Positions 48,468-60,817 of a stretch of DNA of 64,000 nt are shown in pieces (within the stretch, counting starts at the first letter, position 1; each line of letters starts with the position of its first letter). The notes below the pieces were generated by a model. The model saw nothing but the letters and a program-made list of their open reading frames with translations, did not search any database and had not been told where the DNA came from. The position numbers were made by a program, and so were the translations under genes. Source of the DNA: Teredinibacter purpureus (lineage in GTDB: Bacteria; Pseudomonadota; Gammaproteobacteria; Pseudomonadales; Cellvibrionaceae); the NCBI RefSeq assembly GCF_014217335.1, contig NZ_CP060092.1, positions 823,501-887,500 on the forward strand, given 5' to 3'.

Positions 48468-50171
48468 TTAACTATTTTCAATCTTCTTCGTAATGAAGTA
48501 TTGCTGAGTAATCGATAGGGTGTTGTTCACTACCCAATAAAGTACTAAGCCAGCTGGGAACATCATAAAGAGTGCTGTAAAGAATATGGGCATCATCTGC
48601 ATTATTTTAGCTTGCATGGGGTCGGGTGGTGTTGGGTTCAATTTTTGTTGAATCCACATGGTTGCACCCATGAGCAATGGCAATACAAAGTAAGGGTCAC
48701 GAACACTTAGATCGTGTATCCATAAAAAGAAAGGAGAGTGCCGTAACTCTACGCTTTCCATCAGTGTCCAGTAGAGCGCAAGGAAAACCGGCATTTGTAG
48801 CAGTACCGGTAAGCAACCGCCCATCGGGTTTACTTTCTCTTTCTTATAGAGCTTCATCAGCTCACCAGACATTTTCTGGCGGTCATCCCCGTAGCGCTCT
48901 TTTAGTTCAGCCATCAACGGTTGAACTTTGCGCATTTTGGCCATGGAGCGGTAGCTCATTGCGGAGGGGTAGAAGAAAAGCAATTTTATCGAGCAGGTTA
49001 GCAAAATAATGGCGATACCCCAGTTTCCTACCCAGCCATGGATTTTTTCTAGGCCGAAGAAGAGGGGTTTGGCTATCATCCACAACCAACCGAAGTCGAT
49101 GGTAAGGTCGAGGTGAGGGGATATTGCCGACAGCGTACGAATGTTTTTAGGGCCCGCGTAGAATGATGCGCTTAGGCTGCCAGTGCTATTCGGTGCAATG
49201 GTGGTAGATTCACTTGTAAAACCAAGTAGATAGATATCAGACGAACGATTTTTACGTAAATTGAAGTGATTGGTTTTGTCGGCGTCGGGTATCCAGGCGC
49301 TGATAAAGTAGTGCTGGATCATTGCCACCCAACCGCCTACAAGTTCTTGTTTAACCGCTTTTTCGGCTAAATCGTCGAAATCAATTTTTTTGTAGTTGGT
49401 GTCTGGCGTTGTAATGGCAGCGCCCAGGAAGGGCTTCATACTAATACCGGTGCCAGTGGTTGGGTCGTAGCTGTCTCGCTTTATCTGGCCAAACATATTA
49501 GCCTGCCAGTCGGAGGCCGACTTATTCGTCACAATGTATTCGACGCTGACTAGGTGGCTGCCGCGGTTAAAGGTAAAACGCTTTGTGATATCGGCGCCAG
49601 CTTGTTGGAGATTTAGGTCTACCACCAGTTTGTCGTCATTTTCATCGAGCGAGAAAACTGTTTGGGCAACGGAGAACACGGGGCGTGTGGTATTGCCATC
49701 TGTTCCATTGGGCCCTACTAAACCGGATTGCGCAATATAGGTATGCGATTCAGTTCTGTTTAATAGAATGAATGGGTTGTCCGATTCGTTTAGCTTCGCG
49801 TTGTAATCGAGCAACGCTACTTTAACGATATCACCACCTTTAGTATCGATTAAAATCTGAGCATTGTCGGTATTGACCGTGATTAGCTGCGAATAAGCGG
49901 CTAAAGATGGGGATGTGTCGTTTGGGTTACCTTGTGCGGTACGTGCAACCGGAGCTTCGGGAATATCGGAAAGTTCAGCCGAACTAATCCCTTCAGGGGT
50001 TGTAGGGATATTAACCGGGTTATTGGGCGCAGGAGAGGCCGCCAATGTTGTCTCATTGCTTGAAGGTGCGCTGAGTTCTATTTGTTTTTCTTGAAACTCA
50101 TTCCAGCGTATAAACAGCAAGAATAAAATAATTAATATGCCCCCAATGAGCGAATTTCGAAGCCAATTCAT
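48468..50171 (-). CDS. yidC: Membrane protein insertase YidC
   Basis: The 567-residue insertase is a gammaproteobacterial long form. It has one N-terminal membrane helix ([16 protein letters not shown]), a large periplasmic beta domain (about 60-345) and five C-terminal helices. The latter include [20 protein letters not shown] and [18 protein letters not shown], and end near [14 protein letters not shown]. It inserts membrane proteins, including F0 subunits, with or without SecYEG. Downstream of yidD. Confidence 0.97.
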   Translation of the reverse strand: MNWLRNSLIGGILIILFLLFIRWNEFQEKQIELSAPSSNETTLAASPAPNNPVNIPTTPEGISSAELSDIPEAPVARTAQGNPNDTSPSLAAYSQLITVNTDNAQILIDTKGGDIVKVALLDYNAKLNESDNPFILLNRTESHTYIAQSGLVGPNGTDGNTTRPVFSVAQTVFSLDENDDKLVVDLNLQQAGADITKRFTFNRGSHLVSVEYIVTNKSASDWQANMFGQIKRDSYDPTTGTGISMKPFLGAAITTPDTNYKKIDFDDLAEKAVKQELVGGWVAMIQHYFISAWIPDADKTNHFNLRKNRSSDIYLLGFTSESTTIAPNSTGSLSASFYAGPKNIRTLSAISPHLDLTIDFGWLWMIAKPLFFGLEKIHGWVGNWGIAIILLTCSIKLLFFYPSAMSYRSMAKMRKVQPLMAELKERYGDDRQKMSGELMKLYKKEKVNPMGGCLPVLLQMPVFLALYWTLMESVELRHSPFFLWIHDLSVRDPYFVLPLLMGATMWIQQKLNPTPPDPMQAKIMQMMPIFFTALFMMFPAGLVLYWVVNNTLSITQQYFITKKIENS

Positions 50172-50188
50172 GGTGGATAAATACCGTT

Positions 50189-50503
50189 TTAGTGATGTTG
50201 ATTATGGTGAGAAGAGCTTTTTGGATTGGGAACAGGGTCGTAGCCGCCTTTGTGCCAAGGCTGGCATCTTCCTATGCGTTTTAAAGAAAGCCAACTGCCG
50301 TGAAAAACCCCGTGCATGTGAATAGCGTCGATGGTGTAAGCAGAACAGGTAGGCTCGAAACGACACCGCGGTCCAATAAGAGGGCTGATCATATAACGAT
50401 ACGCGTAAACTGGAAGCAATATTAGGTGCTGAGCAATAGATCTGTCAGAGCGATTTAAGTTCGCTTTTCGGGATTTTGTGCTCTTTTGGCAACACGTTTC
50501 CAT
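50189..50503 (-). CDS. yidD: Membrane protein insertion efficiency factor YidD
   Basis: The 104-residue protein has the family core [64 protein letters not shown]. The positions of the Cys residues and the amphipathic N-terminal helix are conserved. It aids YidC insertion. The start ATG (50503) lies inside rnpA, an overlap of 49 bases; a later start is possible because the core begins near LILLPV. Confidence 0.93.
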   Translation of the reverse strand: METCCQKSTKSRKANLNRSDRSIAQHLILLPVYAYRYMISPLIGPRCRFEPTCSAYTIDAIHMHGVFHGSWLSLKRIGRCQPWHKGGYDPVPNPKSSSHHNQHH

Positions 50504-50829
50504 AGTTTTTCGAGAGTTTCGCGCAGTTCATTATTGGCGATTTGGTCGCCGCCCCGTCGGGCCAGAACTATAGCATCTATTGGTGGCAGATTGTGTTGTT
50601 TAAGGCGGAATGTCTCGCGAATAAGACGCTTTACGCGGTTGCGTTGAACGGCGTGGCGTATATTTTTTTTGGCAATAACTAAGCCCAACCGAGGGTGGCC
50701 GACCGTATTAGTTTTAGCGAGAATTAGAAAGTGTTGATGCGACGCTTTGAATAAAGCGTTATCGAAAACGGCAGAGAACGCGCCAGAATTTAAAAGTCTG
50801 TCGGTTTTTGTGAAAGATAATTCCTTCAT
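50455..50829 (-). CDS. rnpA: Ribonuclease P protein component
   Basis: From the ATG at 50829 the protein has 124 residues. It carries the RnpA start ([18 protein letters not shown]) and the RNR motif helix ([17 protein letters not shown]) that contacts the RNase P RNA. A GTG six codons earlier (50847) is an alternative. It lies between rpmH and yidD, the conserved order. Confidence 0.95.
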   Translation of the reverse strand: MKELSFTKTDRLLNSGAFSAVFDNALFKASHQHFLILAKTNTVGHPRLGLVIAKKNIRHAVQRNRVKRLIRETFRLKQHNLPPIDAIVLARRGGDQIANNELRETLEKLWKRVAKRAQNPEKRT

Positions 50830-50870
50830 CCGGTCAGAGGTTTCCACCCCGGCGTTCTGCGTGATACTTA

Positions 50871-51005
50871 TTAAGCCGCTAGCTGCGCACGACCTTTTGC
50901 ACGACGGCGAGCTAATACCTTGCGGCCAGCTTTAGTTGCCATGCGGGCACGAAATCCGTGGGTACGCTTGCGCTTCAAATTACTGGGTTGAAACGTTCTT
51001 TTCAT
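50871..51005 (-). CDS. rpmH: Ribosomal protein bL34
   Basis: The 44-residue basic protein starts [20 protein letters not shown] and contains [20 protein letters not shown], the bL34 signature. It is too short for many gene finders. First gene of the rpmH-rnpA-yidD-yidC-mnmE operon, divergent from dnaA. Confidence 0.98.
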   Translation of the reverse strand: MKRTFQPSNLKRKRTHGFRARMATKAGRKVLARRRAKGRAQLAA

Positions 51006-51724
51006 TGCAGTTCACCTAGTTTGTACTGAGGAGAAAAACACTCCTCATATCAATAAAATCGGTTCTGGAAAGTTTACCTATAACAGTACACTCCCAAAGG
51101 ACGCGCGATTGTATAGAACCCTAAGCGCAAAATCAATTAACACACGTAGTTTACACGGTGGTTTGGCCAATATCTCTAGCAGGAACAAAGGTCTTATGAT
51201 GGGGGTAGGGGCTTATATTCGGGTAATTGACAGTTTTTACAGTAGTTATAAACAGGTTTATACACAGGTTCGTTGTTTTTTGGCGTTTGAAACACTTCAT
51301 AAAATTTGTTTTATTTTTTGGGTTGGGTTTCGCTAACTGGCGGATTTAAAAGGAAAAATAAATATAGGGTGTTGGTTTTTAGTCTACTCACCTGTGGATA
51401 ACACGATCATTTGGGAGTACACTAGCGGCCGCCTGTTGATAATTAGGCGTATCGGATTAGCCAAACACGCGGTAATTTCAGTGGTCGGTTCAGTGGGGCG
51501 TTGTCTTTCTGGGCTAAAAGCGTTGGTTAAGTGCTTTAGTAGGATTGGTAAAGGCGTTTTTTACCTGTTTTTAGCGTCTATAATAAGCGCCCAGAATTCG
51601 TGTTAATAAGAGTGGTTCCTGCAGCGCATGTATAATCGTGTGTTCTTTATTGTTTCGCCCTCCTTACCTATGGGTTAGTCGTGGGTAGTGTTGTTTTCGT
51701 TAATAGTAGTGATGGAGTTGATAC
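51006..51724. other. rpmH-dnaA intergenic region with DnaA boxes
   Basis: The 719 bases have no gene. DnaA-type boxes are TTATACACA (51258-51266), TGTGGATAA (51393-51401), TGTTGATAA (51434-51442) and TTATAAACA (51246-51254). In Pseudomonas oriC occupies this position; here it may be origin, dnaA autoregulation, or both. Two short open frames inside lack start signals and are rejected. Confidence 0.6.
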
Positions 51725-53332
51725 TTGTCCGACATGTCGTGGGAATCTTGCGTTTCCTGTTTGCAGTCTGAGCTGCCTGCACAGCAATTTAATACCTGGA
51801 TTAGGCCGTTAAAGCCTAGCGCAAGTGCCGGAAATAGATTGTCTCTCGTTGCGCCCAATAGATTTGTCCAGGATTGGGTAAATGATAAATACCGGTCTCG
51901 TATTGAAGAAATACTGGTACAGCAAGCGGGTGCCTTTCAGGCCATTGATATTAGTGTTGCGCCGCGTACCAATAACGGTTTTGTCGTTCCAGCACGCGCA
52001 CCACAACCCGTTTCGTCGCGGCCAGCGCCTACTGTTGCACAGCCAGTGCAGGTTCCAGTCGGTAACAGTCAAGCTACCCATTCCGATTTTGATGATTTCT
52101 CCTTTCAAACCGATCTTTCTGTTCCACCGGCTGCGCCTCATCCTGAGCCAATCGCGGCGCCTAATGTTATTGCCGCTGGGCCAGAGACATTTAGAGCAGC
52201 GGGTGAATTGTTGGGTAACGATCCTCACGGTTCGGCGTCATTGCACGCTAAATTCGATGATATCGCCGCTAGTCGCGCAAGAAAGAAAGATGTAGAAGGC
52301 GGGATTCAGCATAAGAACAACCTTAACGCTAATTTTATCTTTGATAACTTTGTGGTGGGTAAGTCCAATCAGCTTGGTTTAGCAGCCGCAAGCCAAGTGG
52401 CTGAAAATCCAGGGGGCTCTTATAACCCGTTATTCATTTATGGTGGTGTTGGTCTAGGTAAAACCCACTTAATGCATGCTGTAGGAAATGCATTAGTGGA
52501 GCGAAAGCCTGGCGCGCGGGTTGTTTATTTACATTCTGAACGATTCGTTGCGGATATGGTTAAGGCCCTTCAGTTAAACGCCATTAATGAATTTAAGCGT
52601 TACTACCGTTCAGTGGATGCGTTGTTGATCGATGATATTCAGTTTTTTGCGGGCAAAGAACGCTCGCAAGAAGAATTTTTCCATACCTTTAATGCGTTGT
52701 TAGAGGGTGGCCAGCAAATTATCTTAACTTGCGATAAATACCCTAAAGAAATCAATGGGTTAGAAGAGCGATTGAAATCTCGTTTTGGTTGGGGGTTAAC
52801 CGTCGCTATAGAGCCACCAGAACTTGAAACGCGTGTAGCCATTTTAAAACGCAAGGCCGAGTCTGTTTCTATACCTTTACCGAACGATGCGGCGTTTTTT
52901 ATTGCGCAGCGTATTCGGTCAAATGTACGAGAATTGGAAGGGGCTTTGAAACGCGTAATAGCTAATTCACACTTTACGGGCCGTGATATCTCCGTTGAAT
53001 TGGTACGCGAATCGTTAAAAGATTTATTAGCACTGCAAGATCGCTTAGTGAGTATTGATAATATACAGCGTGTTGTTGCAGAGTATTATAAAATCAAGGT
53101 TTCCGATTTACACTCAAAGAGGCGCAGTCGCTCTGTTGCGCGCCCAAGACAGGTGGCTATGTATCTTTCTAAAGATCTTACTCATCATAGTTTGCCGGAA
53201 ATTGGCGATGCATTCGGCGGGCGTGATCATACGACTGTGCTGCACGCTTGCCGAAAAATAAAAGAACTTCAAGAGTCAGACGCTGATATTCGCGAAGACG
53301 TTAAAAACCTGTTGCGTACACTCACAACCTGA
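51725..53332 (+). CDS. dnaA: Chromosomal replication initiator DnaA
   Basis: The 535-residue protein has domain I ([25 protein letters not shown]), a Pro-rich linker (about 85-165) and an AAA+ domain: Walker [11 protein letters not shown], Walker [14 protein letters not shown]. The C-terminal DNA-binding domain contains [39 protein letters not shown]. Start: TTG at 51725, with GGAG eight bases before it, gives the same N-terminal length as Pseudomonas DnaA; ATG 51734 is an alternative. First of dnaA-dnaN-recF-gyrB. Confidence 0.97.
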   Translation: MSDMSWESCVSCLQSELPAQQFNTWIRPLKPSASAGNRLSLVAPNRFVQDWVNDKYRSRIEEILVQQAGAFQAIDISVAPRTNNGFVVPARAPQPVSSRPAPTVAQPVQVPVGNSQATHSDFDDFSFQTDLSVPPAAPHPEPIAAPNVIAAGPETFRAAGELLGNDPHGSASLHAKFDDIAASRARKKDVEGGIQHKNNLNANFIFDNFVVGKSNQLGLAAASQVAENPGGSYNPLFIYGGVGLGKTHLMHAVGNALVERKPGARVVYLHSERFVADMVKALQLNAINEFKRYYRSVDALLIDDIQFFAGKERSQEEFFHTFNALLEGGQQIILTCDKYPKEINGLEERLKSRFGWGLTVAIEPPELETRVAILKRKAESVSIPLPNDAAFFIAQRIRSNVRELEGALKRVIANSHFTGRDISVELVRESLKDLLALQDRLVSIDNIQRVVAEYYKIKVSDLHSKRRSRSVARPRQVAMYLSKDLTHHSLPEIGDAFGGRDHTTVLHACRKIKELQESDADIREDVKNLLRTLTT

Positions 53333-53381
53333 TTACCCATCACCGCATTCTTGCGTAACCCGTTTAATAAAGAGAAGCTGT

Positions 53382-54488
53382 ATGAAATTTGCCGTTTCGC
53401 GCGAAGCTTTAATCAAGCCTTTGCAATTGGTCGCTGGTGTAGTTGAGCGACGTCAGACACTGCCAGTATTGGCCAACGTACTTTTAGTGATAGAGGGCAG
53501 TCAGTTGTCTCTCACGGGTACCGATTTAGAAGTGGAGATAGTAGGGCGGGTTCAGTTAGATGGTGCGCCTGGAGACGGAGAGATTACTGTACCTGCAAAG
53601 AAGTTTTTAGATATATGCCGTGCCTTACCAGAAGGTTCAGTGATCGAATTTTCTCTTAAAGATCAAAAGGTTACTGTCAAAAGTGGTCGAACTCGTTTTA
53701 CGCTATCTACGCTTCCGGCAAACGAGTTCCCAACCGTAGAGCAGGGGGCTGATGACATTAATTTCTCTAGTGAGCAGAAGGAAATTAAGCGGTTAATTGA
53801 TCGCACCAGCTTCGCAATGGCACAGCAGGATGTTCGGTATTATTTAAACGGAATGTTGTGGGAGGTACGCCCTAACGAGCTACGGGTAGTCGCGACCGAT
53901 GGGCATCGTTTGGCAATGTGTACGCGCCCTGTAGTCGGTATAGAGATTGCCGAGCCTAAACAAGCTATTTTGCCGCGCAAGGGTGTTATAGAATTGTCAC
54001 GCTTACTCGTAGATGGCGAGGAGCCTGTAGAAGTTTCCTTGGGTTCTAGCCATATTCGTGCAACCACGCCGGAATATACCTTCACCTCTAAACTCGTCGA
54101 TGGCAAATTCCCGGATTACGAACGCGTTTTACCGAAAGGTGGCGATAAGATAGTGCTGGGTAATCGCGCCGATCTTAAACAAGCTTTTGCGCGAACGTCG
54201 ATCTTATCGAACGAAAAATACCGTGGCGTTCGCTTAGAGTTAGAGCAAGGCCTTCTTACTATTATTGCCAATAACCCGGAGCAGGAAGAAGCGAAAGACC
54301 AAGTAGTAGTTGATTATGTTGGTGATTCGTTAGAAGTTGGGTTTAACGTCAGTTATTTACAGGATGTCACTAACGTACTGGATTCCGAAAGTATAAAATT
54401 AACGCTTGCCGATTCTAATAGCTCTGCATTACTCGAAGAGCCCGAAAATTCGGATTCGGCCTACGTCGTAATGCCAATGCGTCTGTAG
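53382..54488 (+). CDS. dnaN: DNA polymerase III beta clamp
   Basis: The 368-residue length and sequence match the sliding clamp. Features include MKFAVSREALIKPLQLVAGVVERRQTLPVL, IEFSLKDQKVTVKSGRTRF, LRVVATDGHRLA and the C-terminal SAYVVMPMRL. The clamp tethers replication proteins. It follows dnaA by 49 bases. Confidence 0.98.
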   Translation: MKFAVSREALIKPLQLVAGVVERRQTLPVLANVLLVIEGSQLSLTGTDLEVEIVGRVQLDGAPGDGEITVPAKKFLDICRALPEGSVIEFSLKDQKVTVKSGRTRFTLSTLPANEFPTVEQGADDINFSSEQKEIKRLIDRTSFAMAQQDVRYYLNGMLWEVRPNELRVVATDGHRLAMCTRPVVGIEIAEPKQAILPRKGVIELSRLLVDGEEPVEVSLGSSHIRATTPEYTFTSKLVDGKFPDYERVLPKGGDKIVLGNRADLKQAFARTSILSNEKYRGVRLELEQGLLTIIANNPEQEEAKDQVVVDYVGDSLEVGFNVSYLQDVTNVLDSESIKLTLADSNSSALLEEPENSDSAYVVMPMRL

Positions 54489-54526
54489 GTATAACTCGGT
54501 GTTTATGCGCGTCTATTCGGCTCTAC

Positions 54527-55660
54527 ATGCCCCATCTCAGTAAACTCAAGATACAGTCCTTCCGAAACCTTCGCTCTGTTGAAATACAGCCGAGTGAAGG
54601 TATCAATTTAATCGTAGGCCAAAATGGCTCCGGTAAAACTTCTTTGCTTGAAAGTATAAGTGTACTGGCCCATGGACGGTCATTCCGTACACACAAGTAT
54701 CGACGATTGATCACTCATGATGAAACCGGTTTTACGGTATTTGGGGAGCTGGGGCACGGGCAAAGTGGTGTTCAGCAAAAGTTGGGTATTACGCGTGAGG
54801 CAAGAGGGGTTATCCGTATCCGTATTGATGGGAAACCAACCTACACCGCAGCGGAGCTTGCACAGCAGCTACCCCTTTTAATTTTAAACGCTTCCTCTTT
54901 CCAGTTGTTAGAAGGTTCCTCACGCCATAGAAGGCAGTTTTTCGACTGGCTGGTGTTTCACGTGAAACATGAGTATAAAAACTGCTGGAAGGACTACTCC
55001 AAATGCGTCAAACATCGGAATAGTTTGCTCCGATCTGGTAAAATTAGCGCCCCCGAGCTAGCCCCATGGGATAGGGAGTTAGTGCAGTTAGCGGAGCTAA
55101 TAGAGGCTATGCGGGGCGATGTTTTTACCCAGTATAGAGAAGAGTTTTACCGGGTACTGAATACCTTTGAGTTTACGCACGATAAGAGCGGTGATATTGG
55201 CTCTAAAGACAGCCTTACGTTAAGTTACCACTCCGGCTGGAAAGAGGGCGTTAGCTATTCAAAGCAGCTAATCGCTAATCTGGATAGAGACACTAAGCTC
55301 GGTTACACCAGTGTTGGTTCCCACAAAGCTGATTTAAAAATAAGCTTAGGAAAGGTGCCAGCGGTAGAGTTGCTTTCTCGCGGCCAACAGAAATCCGTTA
55401 TTACGGCTTTGTTTCTTGCAGAAGCTAACGTGTTTCATACGTTAACAGGCCGTAAACCGGTAATTTTGCTCGACGATCTACCGGCGGAACTTGATGCCGA
55501 AAATTTACAGACAGTGGGGGAGGCTATACGCCGGCTTTCTACACAAGTCTTTGTTACGGCTATTGAGCCAGAAATGATTACAGATTGTTGGCACCTGCCG
55601 ACAATAGACACTTTAAAGATGTTTCACGTGGAACATGGGAAGGTCCAAGTTACCACCTAA
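54527..55660 (+). CDS. recF: DNA repair ATPase RecF
   Basis: The 377-residue SMC-like ATPase has Walker A GQNGSGKTSLLES, the signature ELLSRGQQKSVITALFLAE and Walker B VILLDDLPAELD. It loads RecA with RecO and RecR. A perfect parS lies inside the gene (54954-54969), with a one-mismatch copy at the 3' end (55620-55635). Confidence 0.96.
   Translation: MPHLSKLKIQSFRNLRSVEIQPSEGINLIVGQNGSGKTSLLESISVLAHGRSFRTHKYRRLITHDETGFTVFGELGHGQSGVQQKLGITREARGVIRIRIDGKPTYTAAELAQQLPLLILNASSFQLLEGSSRHRRQFFDWLVFHVKHEYKNCWKDYSKCVKHRNSLLRSGKISAPELAPWDRELVQLAELIEAMRGDVFTQYREEFYRVLNTFEFTHDKSGDIGSKDSLTLSYHSGWKEGVSYSKQLIANLDRDTKLGYTSVGSHKADLKISLGKVPAVELLSRGQQKSVITALFLAEANVFHTLTGRKPVILLDDLPAELDAENLQTVGEAIRRLSTQVFVTAIEPEMITDCWHLPTIDTLKMFHVEHGKVQVTT
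54954..54969. promoter_or_regulatory. parS site (perfect)
   Basis: TGTTTCACGTGAAACA, the exact 16-bp ParB-binding palindrome, inside recF. Confidence 0.95.
55620..55635. promoter_or_regulatory. parS site (one mismatch)
   Basis: TGTTTCACGTGGAACA, one base off the consensus palindrome, near the end of recF. Confidence 0.85.
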
Positions 55661-55678
55661 TGCACAAATAAGAGATGA

Positions 55679-58111
<2,433 letters not shown>

Positions 58112-58140
58112 CCCAAGAGTAGCGGAGCAAGGATGCAGAT

Positions 58141-58383
58141 ATGAACATGAATGAAGACGATATTATTTACGGTGAAACCGTCAGTATTAAAAATAAAGTT
58201 TTCGCCGCAATACTGTGTTTTTTATTGGGTGTATTGGGTGTACACAGGTTCTATGTAGGCCGTGTAGTAACAGGTATTATTCAGTTTTTAACGTTAGGTG
58301 GTTTAGGTGTTTGGGCGTTTATCGATTTTATTATTATCCTCATGGGTAAGTTTGAAGATAGCGACGGCCTAAAATTAATTTGA
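58141..58383 (+). CDS. TM2-domain protein
   Basis: The 80-residue protein carries a TM2 domain: KNKVFAAILCFLLGVLGVHRFYVGRVVTGIIQFLTLGGLGVWAFIDFIIIL, with two helices joined by a turn and the typical G-x-H-R-F-Y motif. Function unknown. It starts 29 bases after gyrB and is followed by a terminator. Confidence 0.92.
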   Translation: MNMNEDDIIYGETVSIKNKVFAAILCFLLGVLGVHRFYVGRVVTGIIQFLTLGGLGVWAFIDFIIILMGKFEDSDGLKLI

Positions 58384-58415
58384 TACCCTATAAGTGTCAT
58401 CATTAATTGCACAGT

Positions 58416-58445
58416 AAAAAGGCGAGTTTTTAACTCGCCTTTTTA
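58416..58445 (+). terminator. Rho-independent terminator after the TM2 gene
   Basis: AAAAAGGCGAG / CTCGCCTTTTT hairpin with a T-run; ends the dnaA-gyrB-TM2 transcription unit. Confidence 0.9.
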
Positions 58446-58487
58446 CCATTCGAATAAAAATAATTAGTTCCATTTTAATCAAAAATT

Positions 58488-59315
58488 ATGAAAATAATAA
58501 CCGCTAGTATTTTATTGTTTACGACATCTTTTAGTTGGGCCCATGGCGTATCGGAAGAAGCGTATGCCCGAATGGCTAACGCCACCGCTTTCGACTATAT
58601 AGCACTCGGCGCGGAGCATATGCTAACGGGCTACGATCACCTGCTTTTTTTACTAGGTGTGGTTTTCTTTTTAGATAATGTAAAAGACATCGTAAAATTT
58701 GTAACAGCATTTACGTTGGGCCATTCACTAACACTTATACTAGCGACCGCTTGGGGTATACAGGCAAATTATTATCTTATCGATGCCGTTATCGCGCTAA
58801 CGGTCTCGTATAAAGCGTTTGAAAACCTTGGTGGTTTTCAGCGCTGCTTACAGGTTCGATCACCCAATATTGTCGTCATGGTTTTTGTGTTTGGGTTAAT
58901 TCATGGTTTTGGATTATCAACACGCTTACAACAATTACCGCTCAACAATGACGGTATTATCGCTAAGGCCATTGCTTTTAATGTTGGGGTCGAGATAGGC
59001 CAAATAGCGGTACTGTGCCTGTTTTTACTTATGCTGGCTGTTTGGCGCCGTCGCCAAAGTTTTATCGTATTTAGCCGAGTGGCGAATACCGTTTTAATAT
59101 TGATGGGGGCTGTTTTATGTTTAATGCAATTGCACAGCTACCAACATAGTGCTTATGTAGATGACTTTCCTTTAAGTGACGATAATCACTATCACGCCCA
59201 TGAAGATATCAATGCAGCGGAAAATAAAGAGCCTACGTTAAACTACCCAAAACGGGTGCACCTACCCAATGCACTGTTAACCCCGTCATCGGAAGCTTCT
59301 CCTGTTAGTCAGTAA
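58488..59315 (+). CDS. HupE/UreJ-family membrane protein
   Basis: The 275-residue protein has a short signal (MKIITASILLFTTSFSWA) and about six membrane helices. The family motifs are GAEHMLTGYDHLLFLLGVVFF, TAFTLGHSLTLILA and FGLIHGFGLS, with His and Asp that could bind metal. A His/Asp-rich tail (DNHYHAHEDINA) follows. HupE/UreJ proteins are nickel or cobalt permeases, but no hydrogenase or urease is in view, so the metal is unknown. Followed by a DUF6488 gene at 23 bases. Confidence 0.87.
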   Translation: MKIITASILLFTTSFSWAHGVSEEAYARMANATAFDYIALGAEHMLTGYDHLLFLLGVVFFLDNVKDIVKFVTAFTLGHSLTLILATAWGIQANYYLIDAVIALTVSYKAFENLGGFQRCLQVRSPNIVVMVFVFGLIHGFGLSTRLQQLPLNNDGIIAKAIAFNVGVEIGQIAVLCLFLLMLAVWRRRQSFIVFSRVANTVLILMGAVLCLMQLHSYQHSAYVDDFPLSDDNHYHAHEDINAAENKEPTLNYPKRVHLPNALLTPSSEASPVSQ

Positions 59316-59337
59316 ACACTAAAGAGTAAAAACTATA

Positions 59338-59697
59338 ATGAAAACATTTAATGCGATTGTAATTCTCGTGCTATTAACGTTCAGCTGCGCCAAAACAATA
59401 GCGCACGGTGATCACGACCATCATGAACCCATAACAGCCTCAAAAGCGAAAGAAATTGCGCTGTACATTACGGGCGAGTTTACGCAAAGAGATGTTGGCT
59501 TACCCTTTGGTCAATTACCGACTAGCTGGAAATCTTTGTCACAAGAATCCGCTGTGATCAAAGAACAAACGGACGAGTACTATATTGTAGCGATCGAAAA
59601 TAAAGCTGTTGAAAAAACGTTGTTCATATTAATGGCGGCAACGGGCGAAGTGTACGATGCAAGTTTTGTGGGAGATTTTCCTTTACTGAACAAATAA
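59338..59697 (+). CDS. DUF6488 family exported protein
   Basis: The 119-residue protein has a signal peptide with a Cys (FSCAKTIAHG) and a His-rich start (HGDHDHHEP). An alpha-beta domain follows with YYIVAIENKAVEKTLFILMAATGEVYDASF. The His cluster suggests metal binding. Its neighbour is the HupE/UreJ-like gene, so a joint metal-handling role is inferred. Function otherwise unknown. Confidence 0.8.
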   Translation: MKTFNAIVILVLLTFSCAKTIAHGDHDHHEPITASKAKEIALYITGEFTQRDVGLPFGQLPTSWKSLSQESAVIKEQTDEYYIVAIENKAVEKTLFILMAATGEVYDASFVGDFPLLNK

Positions 59698-59712
59698 GAG
59701 CGTAAAAATTAT

Positions 59713-59732
59713 GGGGCCTGTTTGAAGGCCCC
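59713..59732. terminator. Convergent hairpin between the DUF6488 and esterase genes
   Basis: GGGGCC / GGCCCC stem with an eight-base loop, in the 40-base gap between convergent genes; weak T-tracts, so a bidirectional terminator is only likely. Confidence 0.5.
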
Positions 59733-59737
59733 CGATT

Positions 59738-60817
59738 CTAGTGTTGGTTAAACCAGGTTTGGGTCTTTAACCAAGCGACTAGTTCATCAGCCATCTTTCG
59801 ATGATTCTCAACACGAGGGTGCAAATTGTGCCAATGGTCGAATACATAATGGCTTAGCTGGCTATCTTCTGCTTCCATTTGCTTTACAACGGCCTTCCAC
59901 GCAGTGATTAAACGCGTACTTTTTGCACCGCCAAACATACCACCACGAAGAATAACAATTCTACTATTGGGGTACGCGAGCCTCACCTCTCTTACCAAAT
60001 CTGTGTAGCGTTTGGTGTAATCCGTTGGAAACGGAAGCTGTTTATTCGTCGTAAAGGAATCGTCGTTCTCACCAAAATTCATAAAAACAACGTGAGGGTT
60101 ATAACTGCTTAAGTCAGCTTTTGGTGCGGTTGGGTCTGGATAATAACGGTCCCATACTTGGCCAATGCGATAAGCCTGATAACCCATGGAAATACCCACA
60201 CCGCTAATGGCGATATTGCGATAATCGGCAGAGAAATCGCTTGCCACCATTGCGGCGTAACTTTTGGCGTTGTTATGAGTGGAGAAATCGCCCCATTGGT
60301 CTTCTTCCCCATCTTCGTTACAAGCACCTGCGGTAATGGAGTCACCGTAAAAGATAAAACGGTGTTTGGCATTAGAAGCCGGCAATGCAGCAACCTGTGC
60401 GCCATTATCGGTTACCACGCCTTCAAACCCTACATGCCCAACACTGGCTTCGGAACGCTTAAAGAGCGCTATAGTGTTCCAACCTTCCGATAAGGTTAGT
60501 GGGCTTTTAACTGTGCCATTCGTGGCTTTTAGTACGGCCTTGGTATCGCCAACCGTTAAGTCGAAATAAACATTACCTTCCAAACCGGAAAAGCGAAAGG
60601 CTAACGCGTTACCTTTAACCCGCGCTGTAACGGTCGAGCCCTGCCAAATAAGTACGGGCACCGCCTTATTCGCAAAATCTATACGACCCGAGTACTGAAA
60701 AGCACTGTTCGTGGCGTCTACGTTTTTCGCGACCGCCGTACCACTGCATAACAGCGTCGCCAGTAATGTAATGATGCCGCCAAATGTTGCAGCAAATTTT
60801 TTACGATTTTTTAACAT
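59738..60817 (-). CDS. Secreted SGNH/GDSL-type esterase (CE2-like)
   Basis: From MLKNRKKFAATF (60817) the protein has 359 residues with a signal peptide (IITLLATLLCSGTAVA). An N-terminal jelly-roll (about 35-150) precedes an SGNH hydrolase with FYGDSITAG (Ser block), NFGENDD (block III, the Gly/Asn) and HWHNLHPRVENHRKMADEL (Asp/His block). That two-domain order fits carbohydrate esterase family 2, which deacetylates xylan or mannan. An ATG at 60847, preceded by GGGAAAGG, is an alternative start. Confidence 0.85.
   Translation of the reverse strand: MLKNRKKFAATFGGIITLLATLLCSGTAVAKNVDATNSAFQYSGRIDFANKAVPVLIWQGSTVTARVKGNALAFRFSGLEGNVYFDLTVGDTKAVLKATNGTVKSPLTLSEGWNTIALFKRSEASVGHVGFEGVVTDNGAQVAALPASNAKHRFIFYGDSITAGACNEDGEEDQWGDFSTHNNAKSYAAMVASDFSADYRNIAISGVGISMGYQAYRIGQVWDRYYPDPTAPKADLSSYNPHVVFMNFGENDDSFTTNKQLPFPTDYTKRYTDLVREVRLAYPNSRIVILRGGMFGGAKSTRLITAWKAVVKQMEAEDSQLSHYVFDHWHNLHPRVENHRKMADELVAWLKTQTWFNQH

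Noticed and set aside
51109..51606. Two short open frames between rpmH and dnaA
   Set aside because: They cross DnaA boxes, lack ribosome-binding sites and resemble nothing known; the region is control DNA.
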